The notes below the pieces were generated by a model. The model was given only the letters and a program-made list of their open reading frames with translations. It had not been told where the DNA came from and did no database searches. A stretch of 10,441 nt of DNA from Candidatus Kerfeldbacteria bacterium CG08_land_8_20_14_0_20_43_14 (GTDB lineage: Bacteria > Patescibacteriota > Patescibacteriia > PEXW01): NCBI GenBank assembly GCA_002774575.1, contig PEXW01000053.1:1-10441 (forward strand), in the 5' to 3' direction. The position numbers were made by a program, and so were the translations under genes. The stretch's first letter is position 1. Each line of letters starts with the position of its first letter. Shown here in pieces: positions 5,855 to 10,441 of this stretch.

Positions 5855-8841
5855 TTTTTTATACCAATTACCACCCTGGACTTGTTAAGCAATAAATCTT
5901 TTTTAAATTCAACGCTTTCGACCTCACCTAGTTTAATTCCGCGGCTTCTGGTCAGCTCCCGCAATTCCGGCGCGTGTTCAGTAAAAATATGGTTTAAGGT
6001 TTCATCTTCAGTCTGCCATTCCACATCAACCATATCTTTTACAGTCAGACCCGCTGATTTTCTAAGGTCATTGATATGCCTGGCCATTTCCCTGACCAAA
6101 CCTTTGTGTTTTAATTCTTCAGAAATTTCAATATTCAAATTAACCGCCAGTGCCCCGCCGATTTTGCTTTTCCAATTCGGGCCTGTAGAAAGCTTCTTCA
6201 CGGATTTGCACTCCATAACATTCAGCTCTTCGGCTAAGACCTTCCGCAAATCAGCAGCCAGCTCATGATTCACTTCTACCGCGCTTAAAGGCTGCCTAAC
6301 TTTTAAATTATTATCTTTCCTGATGGCGTGCCCCAATTCCACGGCTGATCTGACAATTTCCATTTCCTTCAAAATTTTTGAATCAATTTCTGATTTGCCC
6401 GGCCAATTTTCCAAATGCACGCTTATCTGGCTGGTTTTGGTTTTAATTTCTTGATAAATTTTGTCCGCCAAAAATGGGGCAAACGGAGCTGATAATACCA
6501 CAACCTGCCTGATCGCGTGTTTCAATACCCTGGCTGATTCCGGACTGAAATTATCACCCGGCCTCAGCCTTTCCCGACTGCGGCGCAGATACCAAGTTGA
6601 AAAGTCGGCAATCAACGCCTGCAATTCCCAGGCAGCACTGGTGGGATCAAAACTTTCCAATTTCTTGGTAATTACTTCTGTGGCCTGGCCCAATCTGGCC
6701 AAAACCCATTGGTCCATTAAATTTTCCGCGTTACCGCTGAATTCTTTCGGCTTGGCATCGGCCACATAGGTTTGATAAAAAGTCAGTATGTTCCAAAATA
6801 TCAAAATAGTTTTTTTCACCACTTCATCCACGCCTTTAATGTCAAACAATTTCGAATCCCCAGCTTGGCTCATGGTGAATAAATGCAACCGCAAAGCGTC
6901 TGCGCCAAATTCATCAATCACCTGGTTTGGTTCGATAATGTTGCCCTTGGACTTAGACATCTTTTGACCTTTGTTATCCAATATCAAGCCTAAAGAAATG
7001 ACATTTTTATAAGGCGCACCTTTCCCCAGCAAAGTAGACACGGCTAAAAGCGTGTAAAACCAGCCCCGAGTCTGGTCAATGGCTTCAGAAATATATTCAG
7101 CTGGGAAATTCTGGCCAGCGTCAATTCTGTTTGAATTTTCAAAAGGATAATGCCACTGGGCAAAAGGCATTGCCCCAGAATCAAACCAAACATCCAAAAC
7201 TTCCGGCACCCGCTTCATTTCGCCTTTGCATTTTTCGCATTGCAATTTTATCTCATCCACAAAAGGGCGATGGAGATCTATTTTTGAACCTTTGCGACCC
7301 AATTCTTCAAAGCTCCCCACAACTTTCACGGCTTCGCACTTTTCACAGACCCAAATCGGCAAGGGCGTGCCCCAATACCTTTCCCGGGAAATCGCCCAGT
7401 CTTTCACTTCTTTCAACCATTCGCCAAACCGTCCGGTTTTTAAATAACCCGGCACCCAATTAATCTCCTGGTTATTTTTTAATAATTCACCGCGCAGGCT
7501 GGACATACGGATAAACCAGCTGTCTTTGGCGTAATACAAAAGCGGAGTTTCACAGCGCCAGCAGAAAGGATATTCATGAGTGTAAAGTTCGACTTTCAGC
7601 AATAAATTCCGGTCTTGCAAGTCCTGAATTATGCCTGATTCGACATCTTTGTCTTTAACAAACTTACCCGCCCACTTTTTAACTGAAGGCAGGAATTTGC
7701 CAGCCTGATCAACCGTGTGTTGGGTTGGCAAACCGCTTTTTTTGCCTAATTGATAATCCTCTTCCCCATACATGACCGCGGTATGAACCACGCCAGTGCC
7801 GTCAGCCGTAGTTACGAAATCCGCCGGCAAAACTGTCCAGACAGTTTTGGATTCGCCTTTATCAACTGCGCCGGCAAATAACGGCTCGTAACTCAAACCC
7901 ACCAGTTCCCGGCCGGATACTTCGCCCAAAACTTTATACTCGTCCAAAATTCCCAAACGGTCTTTGGCCAAAATGTATTGCTCATCGCCCTTAGCCACTA
8001 TGGCGTAGACAATGTCCTGGCCAATGGCCAAAGCCACATTGCCGGGCAAAGTCCAGGGTGTAGTTGTCCAGGATAGAAAATAAACCGGATCGTTTTTTAA
8101 TATTTTTTTTAAACTTGGCTTTTCCGCCAAGGCCTTGTCTTCAACCTTAAATTTTATATAAACCGAATTTTCCGAAACAGTTCTGTAACCTTGGGCCACT
8201 TCATGCGATGAGAGCGCGGTTTCGCATCTGGGACAATGTTGAACAACCTTATGGCCTTTGAACAGCATGGGCTTGCCAGCTTTATCTTTTTTCTCTGAAA
8301 CCTCTTTTAAAATTGACCAAACGCTTTCAATATAATCTGGTTCGTAAGTTATATAAGGATGGTCTAGGTCCAGCCAAAAACCGATTCGCTTGGTAATTTC
8401 TTCCCAATCCTGCCTGAACTGCATAACGCTTTCTTTGCATTCAGCATTAAATTTAATAACACTGGCTTTTTTGTCTCCGGGAACGATATTTTCAATTTGT
8501 TGTTTGCCGGAAATTTTCAAAGCTTTTTCAACCTGTAATTCCACTGGCAAGCCGTGCGTGTCCCAGCCCGCTTTTCTTTCCACATAGAAACCTTGCATAG
8601 TTTTAAAACGGACAATTACATCTTTGTAAATTCTGGCCAGCACATGATGAATGCCGGGCTTGCCATTGGCCGTGGGCGGACCTTCAAAAAAAATAAATGG
8701 GCGTCCGCTTTTGGTTTTATCCAATGACTTTTGGAAAATATCTTCCTTTGTCCAAAATTCCAAAATTTCCTCTTCCATTTCTGGAAAGGGATTTTTTGAA
8801 TGTTTTTCTATTTTCCCCGCTTCGGATTTTTTGGAATGCAT
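5851..8841 (-). CDS. ileS: Isoleucine-tRNA ligase, type 2 (eukaryote-like) form
   Basis: This 996-residue class Ia synthetase charges tRNA-Ile with isoleucine in the cytoplasm. The opening PTANGKPGIHHVLAR holds the HIGH-motif site as GIHH (63-66), then GWDTHGLPVE follows. The CP1 editing domain has WTTTPWTLPGN (258-268) and GTGVVHTA...GEEDY (348-363), with the conserved editing Asp at 362, so removal of Val-tRNA should work. Metal sites include C203/C206 and a ribbon C499-C502 with C535-C538. The WFDSGAMPFAQ block and KMSKS (627-631) complete the catalytic core. The anticodon-binding helical domain lies near 690-860, and a DUF5915-like tail follows. This block pattern and the long C-terminal tail match type 2 IleRS, the class associated with mupirocin insensitivity. 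It has its own promoter and overlaps recO by 4 bases at its TGA stop. I chose the ATG at 8841 because it gives the full N-terminal extension and lies at the right distance from the promoter. Confidence 0.98.
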   Translation of the reverse strand: MHSKKSEAGKIEKHSKNPFPEMEEEILEFWTKEDIFQKSLDKTKSGRPFIFFEGPPTANGKPGIHHVLARIYKDVIVRFKTMQGFYVERKAGWDTHGLPVELQVEKALKISGKQQIENIVPGDKKASVIKFNAECKESVMQFRQDWEEITKRIGFWLDLDHPYITYEPDYIESVWSILKEVSEKKDKAGKPMLFKGHKVVQHCPRCETALSSHEVAQGYRTVSENSVYIKFKVEDKALAEKPSLKKILKNDPVYFLSWTTTPWTLPGNVALAIGQDIVYAIVAKGDEQYILAKDRLGILDEYKVLGEVSGRELVGLSYEPLFAGAVDKGESKTVWTVLPADFVTTADGTGVVHTAVMYGEEDYQLGKKSGLPTQHTVDQAGKFLPSVKKWAGKFVKDKDVESGIIQDLQDRNLLLKVELYTHEYPFCWRCETPLLYYAKDSWFIRMSSLRGELLKNNQEINWVPGYLKTGRFGEWLKEVKDWAISRERYWGTPLPIWVCEKCEAVKVVGSFEELGRKGSKIDLHRPFVDEIKLQCEKCKGEMKRVPEVLDVWFDSGAMPFAQWHYPFENSNRIDAGQNFPAEYISEAIDQTRGWFYTLLAVSTLLGKGAPYKNVISLGLILDNKGQKMSKSKGNIIEPNQVIDEFGADALRLHLFTMSQAGDSKLFDIKGVDEVVKKTILIFWNILTFYQTYVADAKPKEFSGNAENLMDQWVLARLGQATEVITKKLESFDPTSAAWELQALIADFSTWYLRRSRERLRPGDNFSPESARVLKHAIRQVVVLSAPFAPFLADKIYQEIKTKTSQISVHLENWPGKSEIDSKILKEMEIVRSAVELGHAIRKDNNLKVRQPLSAVEVNHELAADLRKVLAEELNVMECKSVKKLSTGPNWKSKIGGALAVNLNIEISEELKHKGLVREMARHINDLRKSAGLTVKDMVDVEWQTEDETLNHIFTEHAPELRELTRSRGIKLGEVESVEFKKDLLLNKSRVVIGIKK

Positions 8842-8869
8842 AAAAAACTCTAGCTTGATTGCACAACCT

Positions 8870-8898
8870 ACTTTACCCTAAAAACGGCTTTTTGGCAA
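8870..8898 (-). promoter_or_regulatory. Sigma70-type promoter of the ileS-recO operon
   Basis: On the minus strand TTGCCA (8893-8898, five of six matches to TTGACA) stands 17 bases before TAAAGT (8870-8875, four of six matches to TATAAT). Transcription from about 8863 would give a leader of roughly 22 bases before the ileS ATG. The leader contains no clear Shine-Dalgarno sequence and no T-box features, so ileS is not visibly regulated by tRNA. Confidence 0.5.
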
Positions 8899-8947
8899 GA
8901 GTTTACGGTTTTACTCATTATTCTAAAATATCAAAACAATCTTAATT

Positions 8948-8983
8948 AAAAAGCATATCGTCTAACCACAACAATACTGCTTT
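8948..8983 (-). terminator. Possible intrinsic terminator after the glycosyltransferase gene
   Basis: On the minus strand AAAGCA (8978-8983) pairs with TGCTTT (8950-8955); the stem continues with TAT/ATA past one bulged G. A run of five T residues (8948-8952) ends the structure. It begins 14 bases after the TAG stop of the glycosyltransferase. The stem is AT-rich and weak, and the loop is about 15 bases, so this is a tentative call. Confidence 0.35.
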
Positions 8984-8996
8984 CGACAACTAAAAC

Positions 8997-10142
8997 CTAT
9001 GACTTTTTTCCAACCGTCTTCTGATAAACCTTCATGGTTTCTTGAGCGCAGGTTTCCCAGGAAAAAGCTTGGGCCTGTTTTAAACCAGTATCATGAAGTT
9101 TTCTAGCCAGGCCTGGCTTGGCTAGCACATCTCTCATGGCCCGGGCGATTTCATTTATATTTTTGGGATCAATATAAACCGCTGCCTTGCCGGCAATTTC
9201 CGGCATGGAAGAGACTTTGCTGGTTATGACTGGCGAGCCCAAAGCCAGGGCTTCCAAAACCGGCAGGCCAAAACCTTCGTAAAAAGACGGGAAAATAAAG
9301 GCCGAGCTGTGCTTAATTAGCTCAATTTTTTCATTATGCGTAACATAGCCCAAATACCTGATACTTCGCTTCAGGCCCAAATCCAACAGCTCCTGCATAA
9401 CTTCTTCTGAATGATAACCAAGTTGACCGCAAATAACTAAAACCACATCCTTTTGAGCCTGATTTTTTTCCAAGAAAAGCTTAAAGGCCCTGACCAAATT
9501 AATCACATTCTTTCTGGGCTCCAAAGTGCCGACAAACAAGAAGTATTTTTTGGGAAGTTTGAACTTAGCCAGGATTTCCTGATTACTGCGCTTTAATGGA
9601 ATTTTATTGACATCAAAGCCATTGTAAACCACATTAATTTTCTGGGGTTTGATATTAAATAATTGTTTCAAATCTTTGGCCGTGCTTCTGGAAACCGCTA
9701 TTATCTGATCGGCTTTTCGTAAGCTTTGCGGGATTAAAATTGAACGGGAAAGGAAAGACGACGGAAACCATTCCGGATTACGGTAAATGGCAAAATCATG
9801 AGCCGTGTAAACTACCTTTTTCGGATAAATCATTGGAATTACCCCGACCGGAATGTGCAAGACATCCAAACCCTCTTTCAATAAATAGGCCGAGATTAAC
9901 ATGTGGGAATAGCCAAATGACAAAAATTTTCCGTATTGGGAAAACAACAAGTGCTTTACTTTAACATTGGGCTTTTGAAAAATATTTATATCCCTGGTCC
10001 GATAATCAAAATACAGCACGAATTTCTCTTTGGGATAATTTTCAATCAAGGCGAAGACCAAGCCTTCCACATAATGACCTACGCCGGCGCGTTCGCCTGA
10101 TTCAGGATTTAGAATTGTCCGACAATCAATGCCAATTTTCAT
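8997..10142 (-). CDS. GT4-family glycosyltransferase (glycosyl transferase group 1)
   Basis: The product has 381 residues, typical for a GT-B fold, GT4-type retaining glycosyltransferase that moves a sugar from a nucleotide-sugar donor to an acceptor such as a lipid-linked glycan. The N-terminal Rossmann half opens with KIGIDCR and has a glycine turn AGVGHY (19-24) for acceptor/phosphate binding and the AHD motif with H115. The C-terminal half begins near FLFVGTLEPRKN (201-212), where R210/K211 are the usual phosphate-contacting pair. It contains the E-x7-E motif at E289 and E297 within EGFGLPVLE, and the SSMPEIAG donor-site loop. There is no membrane helix, so it should act at the cytoplasmic face. 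Similar proteins are annotated as mannosyl- or rhamnosyltransferases, but the sugar cannot be told from sequence. It is monocistronic here. The ATG at 10142 starts exactly at the conserved first beta strand. Confidence 0.95.
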   Translation of the reverse strand: MKIGIDCRTILNPESGERAGVGHYVEGLVFALIENYPKEKFVLYFDYRTRDINIFQKPNVKVKHLLFSQYGKFLSFGYSHMLISAYLLKEGLDVLHIPVGVIPMIYPKKVVYTAHDFAIYRNPEWFPSSFLSRSILIPQSLRKADQIIAVSRSTAKDLKQLFNIKPQKINVVYNGFDVNKIPLKRSNQEILAKFKLPKKYFLFVGTLEPRKNVINLVRAFKLFLEKNQAQKDVVLVICGQLGYHSEEVMQELLDLGLKRSIRYLGYVTHNEKIELIKHSSAFIFPSFYEGFGLPVLEALALGSPVITSKVSSMPEIAGKAAVYIDPKNINEIARAMRDVLAKPGLARKLHDTGLKQAQAFSWETCAQETMKVYQKTVGKKS

Positions 10143-10176
10143 ATTATCTTATCGTTAAGTTTATCACAAAGCTGAT

Positions 10177-10205
10177 TTTATAAAGAAATGTTTTGGCGGG
10201 GTGAA
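10177..10205 (-). promoter_or_regulatory. Possible promoter of the glycosyltransferase gene
   Basis: On the minus strand TTCACC (10200-10205) lies 17 bases before TATAAA (10177-10182). The -10 matches five of six and the -35 four of six consensus bases. Transcription would begin near 10170, giving a leader of about 28 bases. The -35 box lies inside the first copy of the GTGAAACTCCGC repeat. Confidence 0.35.
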
Positions 10206-10214
10206 ACTCCGCAA
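10195..10214 (+). repeat. Repeat copy A, hairpin-forming 20-base unit
   Basis: The unit GGCGGGGTGAAACTCCGCAA is repeated exactly at 10346-10365. It is an imperfect palindrome: GCGGGG (10196-10201) pairs with CTCCGC (10207-10212) around a TGAAA loop, with one G-U pair. Confidence 0.9.
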
Positions 10215-10215
10215 C

Positions 10216-10277
10216 TAGCCTGGCCATTTAATCAGTGTGATTCCGGTAACTCCGCAGACCATTCTCACACCAGGCTA
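10216..10277. repeat. Long interrupted stem-loop between repeat copies A and B
   Basis: TAGCCTGG (10216-10223) is perfectly complementary to CCAGGCTA (10270-10277). Inside it TGTGA (10236-10240) pairs with TCACA (10265-10269), leaving a 12-base one-sided bulge, and then GGT (10245-10247) pairs with ACC (10258-10260) after 4-base internal loops. The apex carries another AACTCCGCA (10248-10256), a piece of the surrounding repeat. The nested order of three matching arms suggests a folded DNA or RNA rather than chance. Confidence 0.6.
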
Positions 10278-10311
10278 CTGCAGTATAAAACTCCGTTTCA
10301 ATTTAATTATT

Positions 10312-10357
10312 TTTCACCCCGCCGAGGTGATAAAGGCAGACTAACGGCGGGGTGAAA
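10312..10357. repeat. 13-base perfect inverted repeat formed by repeat copies C and B
   Basis: TTTCACCCCGCCG (10312-10324) and CGGCGGGGTGAAA (10345-10357) are perfect reverse complements around a 20-base loop. The right arm is the first part of repeat copy B, so this long hairpin competes with the short internal hairpin of copy B. Neither is followed by a T run on either strand, so it is unlikely to be an ordinary terminator. Confidence 0.85.
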
Positions 10358-10365
10358 CTCCGCAA
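10346..10365 (+). repeat. Repeat copy B, exact direct repeat of copy A
   Basis: The 20 bases are identical to 10195-10214, start to start 151 bases apart. The internal hairpin is GCGGGG (10347-10352) with CTCCGC (10358-10363), and is followed by a run of A residues. Confidence 0.9.
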
Positions 10366-10398
10366 AAAAGCTTATTTATAAAAAATCACTTGCGCTAG

Positions 10399-10410
10399 TG
10401 GAGTTTCACA
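10399..10410 (-). repeat. Inverted partial repeat copy D
   Basis: TGGAGTTTCACA contains GGAGTTTCAC (10400-10409), the perfect reverse complement of the GTGAAACTCC core of copies A and B. With copy B it can form a 10-bp stem around a 38-base loop. The remaining bases to the window edge (10411-10441) show no gene that I can recognise. Confidence 0.7.
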
Positions 10411-10441
10411 TTTTTACTGGCGCGGAAATCCCGAGGGCATT

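Noticed and set aside
488..6268. Several plus-strand open frames of 60-130 codons opposite the Clp-like ATPase, the Ig-like-repeat gene and ileS
   Set aside because: All lie antisense inside well-supported minus-strand genes, show no domains or initiation signals, and reflect the codon bias of the true genes.
2920..8900. A shared 12-base string TTTTGGCAAGAG in two intergenic gaps (minus strand at 2921-2932; the same string with one more T on the plus strand near 8889-8900)
   Set aside because: The copies have opposite orientation relative to their genes and different neighbours. A 12-base match in about 10 kb of AT-rich DNA is expected by chance; one copy is explained as a terminator stem and the other as a -35 box.
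8842..8996. T-box leader or other riboswitch in front of ileS
   Set aside because: The gap is only 155 bases, much of it occupied by the terminator of the upstream gene and the promoter, and no T-box consensus sequence is seen.
10188..10355. A 55-codon plus-strand reading frame (ATG at 10188, TGA at 10353) spanning the repeat cluster
   Set aside because: It runs through several hairpins and repeat fragments, ends inside repeat copy B, lacks a ribosome binding site, and its product shows no domain. Repeat fragments fall in different frames, which suits non-coding DNA better.
10143..10441. tRNA, CRISPR array or integron attC site in the right-hand intergenic region
   Set aside because: No cloverleaf or acceptor stem is present. 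The repeats are irregularly spaced and in both orientations, unlike a CRISPR array, and no GTTRRRY/RYYYAAC core pair is placed as in attC.

Overview
The window looks like a chromosomal segment of a Patescibacteria (CPR) bacterium, probably of the Parcubacteria side. This is inferred from gene content and style: small single-copy housekeeping genes next to a CPR-type membrane-anchored Clp-like ATPase, a small membrane protein and a large Ig-like-repeat surface protein, with no Shine-Dalgarno sequence before any of the six visible starts. TGA is used as a stop (ileS, recO), so this is not one of the CPR lineages that read TGA as glycine. The exact phylum cannot be fixed from the sequence alone.

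All six genes lie on the minus strand, so transcription runs from right to left. From right to left: (i) 10143-10441 is non-coding and packed with GTGAAACTCCG-type repeats and hairpins, possibly REP-like; (ii) a GT4 glycosyltransferase (8997-10142); (iii) a 155-bp gap with a weak terminator and a good sigma70-type promoter; (iv) ileS (5851-8841), overlapping by ATGA with recO (5093-5854); (v) a separate 692-residue membrane-anchored protein with about four DUF11/Ig-like domains facing outwards (2962-5040); (vi) a short gap with a terminator-like hairpin and an extended -10 promoter; (vii) a 130-residue membrane protein (2493-2885), followed after only 2 bases by a two-ring AAA+ ATPase of the ClpA/B/C family (2490 to the left edge, 3' end missing).

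The most unusual part is the left-hand pair. The Clp-like ATPase carries an N-terminal four-cysteine zinc knuckle and two membrane helices before its Clp N-domain. Its first ATPase ring has a Walker B Glu-to-Asn change and no arginine fingers, and the pore-loop aromatic residues are lost in both rings. The ClpP docking loop is also not seen. It therefore looks like a membrane-tethered Clp derivative that may not thread substrates in the usual way, co-expressed with a small membrane partner. The second item of interest is the repeat cluster upstream of the glycosyltransferase. The central part (ileS-recO) is ordinary translation and DNA-repair housekeeping, with small deviations in the RecO zinc site and the IleRS HIGH motif.
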